The notes under the pieces: model-generated
What the model was told of the DNA's origin: nothing
Database searches by the model: none
What the model saw: only the letters and a program-made list of their open reading frames with translations
Program-made: the position numbers and the translations under genes
Source of the DNA: Takakia lepidozioides
Taxonomy: Eukaryota; Streptophyta; Takakiopsida; Takakiales; Takakiaceae
Assembly: GCA_030704615.1 (NCBI GenBank)
Contig: CM060731.1
Location: 67,808,756-67,872,755 of the forward strand
DNA length: 64,000 nucleotides
Direction of reading: 5' to 3'
Shown: positions 11,980 to 22,200 of the stretch, one piece after another
Numbering within the stretch: position 1 is the stretch's first letter
Layout: every line of letters begins with the position of its first letter

Positions 11980-13275
11980 GTGTACATGCATGCTAGCAAT
12001 GTCAATACAATCCCTGTTCATGCTAGCAATTTAAGCTCTAGAACTGCTCCTATGGTGGGAGTGACATCCACTCCTCCCATGAGTGGTGTGCCACAACCCC
12101 ACCTACAGTCAGTCTACCCAGCTGCTCAGTCAAATGTGGTGTCACATGCCCTTCCCATGGGCATGCAGGCACCACATGCAAGTCTGTCATCCTCTAGTAT
12201 GGGATCAGCCATTAGTGGGATTAATCAAAGTGTTGCATCTGCTGTTAATTCTATACATGCTGCCAATACCTCTTATGTTCCTACTCAGGCTACTGTTCCC
12301 TGCTGCGTTGCTCATGCTTCTGTTCTCCCTGGGCACATATACCATAGTCTGTCTTGTCATCTGATCCCTCAGCTCACCACTCAACCCTATCCAGAGTATA
12401 TTATGCGGGAAGACTTTGATAGGTACCTTCAAATATTTGAAGTCATTGCTAGCGTAAATGGAGTATCTGAGAACTTCAAGATGGCCATCTTTAGGATGAG
12501 CATGAATGGACCAGCCCGGGACTTGCTGCATGCAGCAGTCATGGATGATCCCAGCCTCAATTGGGCGACCCTTATAGAATGGGCTAAGACCTTGTTCAAG
12601 CCTCCTGAAAGACCTCTAGACTGCTTTGCTAAGCTCTCTTCCAGGACTTACCAGCCTGGAGAATCCCTGTGGCAGTTTTACATGGACATCAAGTTTGCTG
12701 CTGTTGAGAACATTATTGACCCAGCAAAGAGAGATCGCATGGTCAAAAGGTATTTTCTCCTTGGCTTGCCCCCTGCTATTCAAAACTAGGCTCAGCGTTG
12801 TCATTTTATCAATGACAAAACCATGTTAGCAGAAATTAACCTCAAGATGGCAGACTTGGCTGACAGCAAATCAACGCAACATCATGCCAAGTTTCAAGCT
12901 CTAATGGGCTCCGAGCTTGGCATGGCTGCAACGTGTGTGCCTTATGTTCCTCTTGCTATGCATTGTAAGACGGATGACTTCACTCTTCAAGGATTGGCCA
13001 ACATAGTAGGCAATCTTAGTGAGTCTGTAGCCACTCAATTTGTTGCAATGCAAGCCCACCAACAGCGTTGGCAGCCTTGCCAGGCACAAGGGCCAACAAG
13101 TGGTAATGATAGGGGTCGTACCCAAACTGGGCAGGCATATGAAGGTAACCGTGCTGCATGCTATATCTGTGGATCTTTTGAACACTGGACTAAGCATTGT
13201 CCAGACAGGGCAGGATTACCAGAGCTGATCAAGAACAGGAAAGCTGCTAGCGGTTCTTTCCCTCCTTTAAACTAA
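11980..13275 (+). pseudogene. gag of the Ty3/gypsy element (in-frame TAG)
   Basis: The N-terminal 130 residues are low-complexity (Ala/Ser/His/Pro-rich). From about residue 140 a gag core follows (EDFDRYLQIFEVIASVNGVS, then WATLIEWAKTLFKPPERPLD and PGESLWQFYMDIKFAAV). A TAG at 12787-12789 interrupts the frame, but the same frame continues with AQRCHFINDKTMLAEINLKM and reaches a CCHC knuckle CYICGSFEHWTKHC near 13160-13200. The gag polyprotein would coat element RNA. The stop is consistent with CAG to TAG. It ends at TAA 13273-13275. Confidence 0.8.
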
Positions 13276-13379
13276 GGAGACCTCTTGGGAAGGGGACAAG
13301 AGGTCAATCATCTACCAACCCTACCTCTCTTATACCAGTTCAAGCTGTTTTATCTACTAACTTCGAGGCCTCCTCTTAG

Positions 13380-13560
13380 CAGAAGGGCTGCTGACAAGCA
13401 GATCAGTCCCCTTATGGCTCAGTGCCACATCCATGAGCTAAGCTTTCCCTGCGTGATTGATACAAGATGCACCATATTTGCCATCCCTCTTAATGTAGTA
13501 AGAGTCCTGGTCTTAAGCTATGCCCTGCTTCAGGAATTGAGGTTCTGATTGCTGATGGTT
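13380..13560 (+). pseudogene. Retropepsin-like protease remnant with altered active site
   Basis: The frame reads QCHIHELSFPCVIDTRCTIF. The expected aspartic-protease motif is Asp-Thr/Ser-Gly-Ala; here 13459-13467 encodes Asp-Thr-Arg, so the catalytic loop glycine is lost (a GGA-to-AGA change would do it). The downstream part continues in other frames to about 13700. It would be inactive. Confidence 0.6.
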
Positions 13561-14291
13561 CAAGATATGAGCCTCTGGGATGAGTTACTGTGCCCATCAG
13601 GATTCACAAGAAAGAGGTGGTGGTAACCTGCATAGTTACGATTGGGGCACAATTCCTGTTAGGCCTTGACTGGAGCTGGTGCCACCATCAGCCTGGCAGA
13701 CTATTCCCTTCGCTTTAGCAATGGTGAGGGACATGAGATCGTGATTCCCTTGAAAGCAGTGAAAATCAAGGCTGGGTCTGCTACAGCCAATCTATCCAGA
13801 GTCCAAGCCATGGTCAAAGAGGTACAACAAAACTCTCACTCCACCCTCAATTGGAATGATTTTTACAAGTTTCAGCCTGATCTTCAACTCTTATATCAAT
13901 GGCATGTTTCTAGTACTGGTGGTAAAACAATGATGCCCATAGCTGTTCCAAGGAATTCTACCCTGATTCGTGCACCTCTCAACATAACCATCCCTGCCAT
14001 GACCCAGAAAGTGGTCAAATCTGGCCTGGCCTTCCTCTGTCCAACTGCTCACTTCCTGGAAGTTGAAGGCTGGAGGAGATTGACTGCCCTTAAACATTGC
14101 CTAGTCGCCACATGTGTTCTAGATAGGGGATATAGGCAAGAAGTCAAGATTCTAATTGCTAACCCTGAGCGCTTCCCTGTGACAATTAAGAAAGGGCAAG
14201 TCCTGGCTCGCATCATTGCCTTACCCATTGCTGAAATACAAGAGGTGCAAGATGGCTTTGGACTAGAGGCTATAGGTATACAACATGGCCC

Positions 14292-15071
14292 TTGGATGTT
14301 GTTGTTGCCTTTGCTGCAATTGCACCACCACCAGTTCCTGATCTCAGTCTTGAAGGTAAGAAAGCCCTCGCCAAAGTGCAGTCTGAAATCAAGTTGGGTA
14401 CCACCCTCTCCTCAGGGCAAAGAAAGAGAGTTGAGATGCTTATTGCAAAAAATCTAGATGTCTTCAGCTCGGGGTCCACTGATTTAGGACGCACTTCCAT
14501 CCTTCAACATGACATTGTTACAGAAGGACCTCCTATCAAACAATTTGTTTACCGAGAGAGTGTCAAAGAACGTGCTATAGTCCAAGATGAAGTCCAGAAA
14601 ATGCTTAATGCTGGTGTGATTAAGCTATCAGTTTCTCCTTGGGCTAGTCCTATTGTCCTGGTTGGAAAGAAAGATGGCACCACCCGCTTTTGTGTTGACT
14701 TCAGGAAACTGAATGACATCACTAAAAAAGATGCCTACCCTTTGCCTCGGATCAATGAGACCTTGGATCAATTGCATGGTGCTACAATTTTCTCCTCTCT
14801 TGATTTTGCATCGGGTTTTTGGCAAGTTCCTTTCATTGAAGCAGCCAAGGAAAAGACCTCGTTTATGTGTCGCATGGGCAAATACCAATATGAAACCATG
14901 CCCTTTGGTTTATGCAATGCCACCTCCACCTTCCAACGCCTCATGGACTTTGTCTTGGGAAATCTTCACTGGGAATGTGGCTTAATTTATGTTGATGATA
15001 TCAATGTGTATTCAACCAGTTTTGAGACCCACTTGACTGACCTGCTTTCTTGGTCGTATCCTTTCCAATGA
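14292..15071 (+). pseudogene. Reverse transcriptase of the Ty3/gypsy element
   Basis: Canonical blocks occur in order: GVIKLSVSPWASPIVLVGKK, DGTTRFCVDFRKLND, DAYPLPRINETLDQLHG, FSSLDFASGFWQVP, YQYETMPFGLCNATSTFQRL and the catalytic Tyr-Val-Asp-Asp at 14988-14999. The domain spans roughly residues 85-250 of this 259-codon frame. The frame is lost after ETHLTDL, and the thumb/connection resumes in another frame near 15145 (LGLASYYRRFIRNFAKLAHS). Active-site residues are intact although the polyprotein is broken. Confidence 0.85.
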
Positions 15072-15119
15072 TGGTTTGCTTTCTGATCCTGCTAAGCTTG
15101 AGTCTGTTTGGGGCTTTCC

Positions 15120-15700
15120 TATTCCCAAGGATAAACATTGTCCTTGGTCTGGCTTCTTATTATAGACGCTTCATTAGGAACTTTGCCAAGCTTGCCCACT
15201 CTCTAACCAAGGTATTGTGGAAAGATGCCAGGTTTGAATGGACCTTCTCCCAGCAAGCTGCCTTTGACACCCTTCGCAAGGCTTTGTGTTCGGCTCCCAT
15301 CCCGATGTTTCCCAATTTTGAATTGTCTTTCTTGCTTCAGACTGATGCATCAGATGTTGCCATCTCTGCAATCATATGTCAAATAATAGAAGGCAAGGAA
15401 CATGTAATAGTTTATGCATCTCGCCGTCTTGATCGTCACAAAAGGAACTATTCCATATCTAACAAGGAGGGTTTGGCCTTAGTATTTGGTGTGAAGCATT
15501 ACAGGCAATATTTGCATGGTAGCCGGTTTGTGGTGGAAACTGATCATCTTCCACTTAAGGCCCTTGTTAAGCCAATGGAACTTCATGGCAGACTTGCTAG
15601 ATGGGCTATGTACTTGCAGGAATTTGACATGGATATAGTCTATAAGAAGGGCAAGTAGAACACAAATGCTGATGCACTCACACGGGTGGATCCCCCTGTC
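15120..15700 (+). pseudogene. RT connection and RNase H of the Ty3/gypsy element
   Basis: After the connection come FLLQTDASDVAISAIICQII (RNase H first Asp), EGKEHVIVYASRRLDRHKRN, YSISNKEGLALVFGVKHYRQ (Glu), FVVETDHLPLKAL (Asp). The frame reaches KKGK, then TAG at 15656-15658, then NTNADALTRVDPP. The family consensus at this point is Gly-Lys-Gln-Asn-x-x-Ala-Asp-Ala-Leu-Ser-Arg, so the TAG stands where Gln (CAG) is expected. Confidence 0.8.
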
Positions 15701-16240
15701 AGCAGGCCTATGCTCACCTTGGATGACCTTGCTGCTACTGATGCAGCCCCTCCTCCTGATCCTGCCTCTCTTCTCAGCCTTCTTGTGCTGATCAGTACCC
15801 CTTGGCCTTGGATTCACATGGCATATTGGCTGCTTGGGGCTGGTCTAGCCTATTAGATGAGCCTGGTTGATTTATTCGTGTGTTAGTATGTGTGGTGGAT
15901 CCATCGCTTAGCGAGAATTCGAATGATTTGGTTGAAGTTCATTGTTGTGTTTCAGCCCTTCTCTTTCCTAGGCCCCCGAGTTTGTTGTGATTCAGCTGCT
16001 GCACTCCGGTGTGACTATTGGCTTGAGCCTCAAGGCCTGATTTGGCTGTCCATGAGTAGTAACAAATGAGGTGAAGGTATCCCTAGCCGGAGATCATAGG
16101 TGCAGGCACTCCATACCACCTTCTCTAAAACCCATTGTCTACCTCTTATGTACTGCAGTGCAGTCATGGATGATCAGCTACGTGCTGCGCTACTCCAGTG
16201 ATGCCAATCAGGGTGTTCGCCAGCTGGCCTTTCCGAGTCC

Positions 16241-17314
16241 TTGCGTAAACAAATTTTCTATCATGTGTCTACTCACCGTTTTATGGGTGATAAGCTTTTC
16301 AAGGAGCTCACTAGAGGGGGAGTGCCATGCTACTTGGAGGTGCCACCACGGAGCCAGCTGAATGCTTTATTGGAGCGTTTCCATTGTTCCTTGTATGCAG
16401 GTCACCTTGGTATCAAGAAAACTGTGCATTCAAGAGGTATACTATTGGCTGGGAATTCACCGAGACGTCACCGAGTTCATCTCTAAGTGTGAAGGTTGTC
16501 GTGCTAACATTGCTCTCCCTAAGGCCCGGATCTTGTATGAACTACAGCCTTTGCCTGTCACCCATGCTTTTGCTCGTGTTGGTATTGACTTGGTAGGACC
16601 CCTCGCACTCACATCAAAGGGTCGAAGCTACCTTTGTGTTGCTACCGACTACTTGACTAAGTGGGTAGAAGTCCGGTCTTTGCGTTCGAAGGCTAGTGAT
16701 GTTGTAGCTCAGTTCTTCTTCAATGAGATCCTTATGCGGCATGGGTGTCCTCGGGAAATACTAACGGATCAGGGCAAGGAGTTTTGTAACCAGCTCCTCA
16801 TGGTGATTTGCTTCAACTTTGGTGTTAAGCATCCACCACCGCCCCATACCATCCCCAGACCAATGGCCTCACAGAACGCTTCAACCAAACTCTTTGCCGA
16901 ATGTTGGAGACGAATGGCGCACTTACCAGGGAGTGGGATACCTTTCTTCCCCCTATTCTCTTTGCTTATCGCACCGCCGTGCATGCTAGCACCAAGAAGA
17001 CTCCTTTTGAGTTGTTGTATGGTTGCAAGTGTGTTTCTCCTTTGCATTCTACCCCTCTTATCTCTACTGTTGCCGATTCGGTTGATCTTGAGACCTTTGT
17101 TGAGGATCTTCATGCTCGGCATGCGGTGTCTATCCATGATGCCAAGACGAACATTGGTAAGGCTCAACTAACCCAGGCCCGTAATTTTAACAAGCATGTC
17201 AAGTATTCTAACTTGTTTCAGGTGGGACAGACCGCGTGCGTTCGATTACAACATGGCAAGCATGCATGCAAATCTAAGCTCACACAAGCCTTTTTCTTCC
17301 AATTTCTAGCTTAA
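16241..17314 (+). pseudogene. Integrase of the Ty3/gypsy element
   Basis: The zinc-binding HHCC region is spread over two frames (FHCSLYAGHLGIKKT, then KCEGCRAN). The catalytic core follows: VGIDLVGPLALTSKGRSYLC with the first Asp, then RHGCPREILTDQGKEFCNQL with the second Asp; the Glu-bearing segment near 16865-16900 needs a frame change. The C-terminal part (WDTFLPPILFAYRTAVHAST, KKTPFELLYG) runs to LTQARNFNKHVKYSNLFQVG and then into repeat DNA. There are at least two frameshifts, and the protein is non-functional. Confidence 0.8.
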
Positions 17315-18490
17315 TCACACAATTAGCACCAAATGTCTTACTAGTAGCCAACTTACCAAGACATGCACAAGCAAACAAGGTGCAACAAGAATACAAATGC
17401 GGCCTTCGTGATGGAATCCTAAACTGTTATCTTGCATTTACACTCCAAAATTAGGATGAAATCTCTAGAGGAATCTTACGGTCGTCGTGGCTGGTATGTC
17501 CACCACTAAAGTTAGTAGTGGTTTTGAAATGCTCTTTTCTTTTGGGTATTTGCTTAGAAAATGGACTAACTTTATGCTTTCCTTGAACACTTGAATGTTC
17601 ATAGAGGAAATGAGGACATTCAAGTACTCATGACAACCACGCACAACAATCTGCTCCCACCCTTGTGCTCTCTATGCTCACCACCCTCGTTAAAAAAAAT
17701 GCATACACAAGCCTCTTTCCTTCTCAATTTCTACCTTAATCACATAAAAAGTACCAAAATGTGTTACTTGTAGCCAACACATAGACATGCGGAAGGAAAA
17801 AAAGTGCAACAAGAATGCAAATGTTGGAATCCTAAACCTTTATCTGGCCTTTTCTTACACTCCAAAATTAGGATGAATCCCTAGAATTTTGCAGCCGTCA
17901 TGGATTATACATCCACCACAATGGTTTTGAGGTGCTCTTTTCTTTTGGGTATTTGCTTAGAAAATGGACTAACTTTATGCTTTCCTTGAACACTTGAATG
18001 TTCACAGAGAAAAGGAGGACATTCAAGTACTCAGGGCAACCAAGGACAACAATCCGCTCGCCATTCTTATCTGTCTATTCTCACCACACACATCAAAGAA
18101 AATGCATACACAAGCCTCTTTTCTTCTCAATTTATATTTTAATCACATAAGCAGCACCAAATGTCAAACTAGTAGCCCCACTACAAAGACATGTTGAAGG
18201 AAAACAAGGTACAACACGAATGCACATGTGACCTTCGTGATGGAATCCTAAACCTTCATCTTGCCATTTTTTACACTCCAAAATTAGGATGAAATCTCCG
18301 GAATCTTGCAGCCGTCGTGGATGGTACATCCACCTCCAAAGTTAGCAGTGGTTTTGAGATGCTCTTTTCTTTTTGGTATTTGCTTTGAAAATGGACTAAC
18401 TTCACTCATGCTTGAACACCTTGAATGTTCATGTCCAAGGAGACTAAGGAGGACACCCAATTACTCACCAATGTACATTTTTCTTCCAAA
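17250..18490. repeat. Tandem repeat, three copies of about 0.37-0.42 kb
   Basis: The landmark ACACAAGCCT occurs at 17282, 17705 and 18108. Each copy then has a line like AATCACA...AGCACCAAATGT, GGAATCCTAAAC, ACACTCCAAAATTAGGATGA, TCTTTTCTTTTGGGTATTTG, AAAATGGACTAACTT and TTGAATGTTCA in the same order. Copies are clearly diverged. The array begins where the integrase frame ends, so it may be part of the element's 3' region or an unrelated satellite. Confidence 0.85.
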
Positions 18491-20359
18491 GAGAAGAGAA
18501 GCCCCTACCAAGGTTGGCATACGGGGGAACCCAATGTAGTATGCATGACGAGAGTATGAAATGGACATCAGCCGCAATACAACGCATATCACAGATATCT
18601 AGTGAGAATGAAGAGAGAGAATCAGCAGAGTCGCAACCGCCCTATGCACACAATATAAATAGGCCATGGAGAGATCAGGCCTTACTCGAGCAGCCACATT
18701 CCGGGTGAATGTGTCTCATGTGCAAAAGAGAGTGGTTTGATTGAGTGTTGGGTCCATGAAATGGGTAAAGAAAGGGGCAATCTCCTTACATCGGGGCGTG
18801 GAGATCGGAGGCGGAGGGCCCCCCCACAAGACAAGCAGCCTGCCTAGTTGCGGCTTGCTTGCTTTTGGTTGCAGTCGTGCGCTGGTGTAGCCCACCTTCC
18901 TCTCCCTTTGAATGTTGTATGACATAGGCATGGCGTAGCTGGGCATCATGCACGTGCCTGATGCATGCATGGAGCAAGCTCACTGCCAAAGCCTGAGAAG
19001 AGGGTGGCCACTTGCTGTTGCAGATTGTCTTCTAGTTGGGATGTTCACTTTCACATATATCATGTACTGTCTATGGTGCCCCCTATGATAGATTGGTTGC
19101 GTGCATGGCTGATGCAGTGGGTGATAATTCAATGGCGTGACCCCAGAATTTGAGCAGTAAGTGACACATAGACGAAGCAGGTGTGCGTGGGGTGTTGTGG
19201 GTGTCCAGTTTATGTCAGACTCCACATTCAAGGGTCCACTTCTTTGACCAAAGATAGGCAGCACACATTAATGCACTCATCATGCACCCTTGGTCCAGAG
19301 ATTGACGAAACAGATGGCCATGCCTGAGCGCAGTGATTATGGCATTCAAAGCAGCAGCAGCCGAAGAACAAACCCCCACAATCAGTGTCCTTTGCAAAAG
19401 AAGAGAAGAAGGTACACCGATCTGGGCCCGGAAGACCGTTGCATGCAATACCGTTTGTTTGTTTGCGACTCTATATCGGCGGAGGGAATGCCTTATATAA
19501 CTAACTTTGGACTATCCCGGTAGCCCTGATGAGTGTCGGGGTGGCTACCTTGAGCCTGAATCTGCATGTAGGTAAGGCCTTGCTCAATTTCACAATGCGT
19601 GGGCAAACTAGCTGAGAAGTGAGAATACCAGGCCGAGATGGGGTACCTACCTGATACTCTCCAAGTCCTGAAAATAACCAAGAACAGATCGCTAGGGGCA
19701 CATTACAGGACTACTTCTCATTACAGGAGTTTGATCTCAGCTCCAGCAGCCTCATCTACCTTGCAACACTTCACTACACGGACAATACATTCCAGTGACT
19801 CCATTTTCCTGTTGTTGCTATATATGCGTTGCCTGGTCTTTACCTCGAAAAAGCAGCTAGAAGAGAAGAATAAATATGCATCCCCAGTAGTTTGAGAATT
19901 GAAATCAACGAAAGAGGAGTAGACATGTAGAGGAGATGACCTTGCCCATGGCTGGCCAATGCTTAACCATTTGCCATGATGGTGCAACCTACTCTTTCAT
20001 GTTGGCTTTGGTACAAATGGCTTCTTGCGTGCTCAATCACAGTGGAAGAATGAACAAGAAGTGTCAACCCTCCATTCCGAAGAAATGCTGATGACAGCTC
20101 AGACTCAAGTGTCTGATCATACCAAGCCTAGAAAAGCAAAGTCAGAACGTCAGAACCGTCTCTGTTTAGGTTTTGGAGCTACAAGCAGTGACTTGCTTTT
20201 GAAATAGCCGTTCCAAACTGCAGTAAACTTGAGTGCATTCAAGTTGAGGTGTTAGAATGTCTCGAGAGTTAGGTGGACCTCAATCAGATCCGTATATCGC
20301 CTCCTCCATTTCATGTTCTTGTTCCTGACTGTGGACCTTCTTTGACTTCGTAAAAGTGC
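18491..20359. other. No gene seen
   Basis: About 1.9 kb of moderate GC content with only short open frames on both strands and no recognisable protein, RNA gene or repeat. Confidence 0.5.
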
Positions 20360-20790
20360 CTAGTCAACAGAACAGTTGTTTGCAGTAGCCTTGTGGCCCT
20401 AGACCCCGCACCCAGTTTGGGCGGACCAAAAGGGAAGTAAAAATAAGATAAAGGGTAAGTATGACGCCTCCCGAATGGTGTCACTTGACCCAGAAGGGCT
20501 ACTGCCTTCCAGCTGAAAGGTGGACACCTTCATGACACACCAGACGGTGGTTTGAACCCACAACCACATCCAACGTGGCATGTGCCCATTACCACTGGGC
20601 TACATGCTGGTTGTCCCAAAAGGGAACAGAAACTACCTGCTAACTCACCTAGTGTGACAGAGACCTTTAGTTCGGGTTTTACCCTCTCACACAAGCATCA
20701 ACTTGCTCTGTGTGAACTGCCCAGCAATTAGACCCCATCAGGCCAGAGCTTTAGGCACACAGCCTCAAGATTCGAAAGTTGGTGAACAGT
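20360..20790. repeat. Duplicated segment, copy 1 (split by a SINE)
   Basis: Sequence from about 20385 (AGCCTTGTGGCCCTAGACCC, CCCAGTTTGGGCGGA) and from 20616 to about 20790 (TTAGTTCGGGTTTTACC, CACACAAGCATCAACTTGCT, AGAGCTTTAGGCACACAGCC, GAAAGTTGGTGAACAG) matches 21428-21690 in order. In the second copy the two parts are joined, so a 179-bp SINE was inserted here after or since the duplication. Confidence 0.8.
20437..20615 (-). mobile_element. SINE, tRNA-derived, with 11-bp target site duplication (copy 2)
   Basis: CCAAAAGGGAA flanks the insert on both sides (20426-20436 and 20616-20626). On the minus strand the head holds an A-box TAGCCCAGTGGTAATGG (about 20587-20603) and a B-box GGGTTCAAACC (20549-20559), spaced as in a tRNA gene, so RNA polymerase III transcription is expected. 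The body continues with GGTGTCCACCTTTCAGCTGG, AGCCCTTCTGGGTCAAGTGA, CACC and GGGAGGCGTCATACTTACCC, and ends in a short T-rich tail. The unoccupied site is preserved in the duplicate at 21.46 kb. It is the best-preserved of four related copies in the window. Confidence 0.85.
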
Positions 20791-21400
20791 GGTGCAGGGG
20801 CAATGTTCTTGATTGTTCTGAAGAGGCTCACTGTCCGGTGAGAATAACCCAGACTGTGTATCAGAAAAAGGATGTTGTCTGCAGGTTGCCTGCAGATCGG
20901 GCAGTCTCCTCGTCTCCTCTTCCTCTCTGTATCTGTTTATTGCTCAAAGGTAGGCTTCCTGCCCTGAGTTTGATTCTCAGTCTGGTGCCGCGGATCGGTA
21001 GGCCCATGAGATCATCCTTAAGGTCCTCGCCCATGTCAAAGGTTCAGGGAAGTTTTATGCCTATCTTAAATTTCATTGGAAAGTCTTGACATATCTTTGG
21101 ACAACACCCTCACGTCAGCTTCATCTGGTGTGGTCATTTCTTCTGGACTAGTATTCAGATACTTGAAAATCTCTTTCTATCAAGACTTAGCCTGTTTGTC
21201 AGGATGATCTTGCTTCCAAGACAAGGCATCAAATATCTTCACTTATCTGGTATTAGGCATGAGATTCAATTGAGAGCTTAACAGAGGTATGCCAAACTCG
21301 CTCTGACCAGCCACATTAGCTGCTCTAGAACAAACCAACACGCTTTCTTTGAGCACCCCAACCTGAATGGAATCTAGAGATTTAGCATGGCTGGAATTGT

Positions 21401-21690
21401 CAACCAACACAGCAGATGCATACTCTGAGAGCCTTGTGGCGCTGGACCCAGTGCCCAGTTTGGGCGGGACAGAAGGGCGGGACAGAAGGGACCAGGAACT
21501 ACCATTGTGAGGGTATCACTCCCTTAGTATGGTTTACCTTAACAATTAGTTCGGGCTTTCCAGATATCCTCTAGGAAGCCCTTCACACAAGCATCAATCT
21601 GCTTTGGGTGAGCAGCCCGAAAGTTAGACCCCAACAGGGCCAGGGCTTTAGGCTCAGAAAAAAGATTTTGAAAGTTGGTGAACAGAGGTG
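21401..21690. repeat. Duplicated segment, copy 2 (empty SINE site)
   Basis: It matches copy 1 from GAGCCTTGTGGCGCTGGACC through GAAAGTTGGTGAACAGAGGT. A short internal duplication of GGCGGGACAGAAGG lies where the SINE sits in copy 1. No coding function is apparent. Confidence 0.75.
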
Positions 21691-22200
21691 CTGAGACGAG
21701 ACAGAGAGAAACATGATATCTTCAGTCCAGGGAGAGAAAAAGTGTTTGCTTGATCAGTGCCCAACTACTGTACTGCATTTCTTGGCTGGCCAAGGTTGTG
21801 ATCAAGGTTTTTGGTTTGTTAAGTTTACCTGGGCCTCAGAATAAAAAATTGTTATGAATCTGGAGTTTTTGCGACAAGGTGAATGAAAATGAACCAGAAC
21901 AGACAGGCCCACCAGTACCTCTCATTGATGAAGTGGAAGAACAAATTGCTTAAAACCACATGAATGAGATCTCCAAACAAGGCCAAGAGAATCCCATTTT
22001 TTGGATTGAAGACCAATGGCTCCATAATTAAATAGACAAGAGGACATAATTGAAGACCCTCTATCAACATCATAAGCCTAGACCTCAAGAAAATTTGTAC
22101 AACCACCTATGTTTTGCAAGCCTCCCCCTTCTTGCCAATGAGTGAACTGAAACTTTGAGAAACTTAGACCACAGCATGCTGCCTAAGGATGCGGACTGAA

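Larger units (their letters stand above)
11980..17250 (+). mobile_element. Ty3/gypsy LTR retrotransposon, degenerate, no LTRs found
   Basis: Gag, CCHC knuckle, protease, reverse transcriptase, RNase H and integrase follow one another on the plus strand in Ty3/gypsy order. The reading frame is interrupted several times. I find no direct repeats flanking it and no primer binding site; upstream sequence to about 11480 is GC-richer than the surroundings and may be leader or LTR remains. There is no chromodomain at the integrase end. Downstream the frame runs directly into a tandem repeat. The copy cannot move by itself. Confidence 0.85.
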
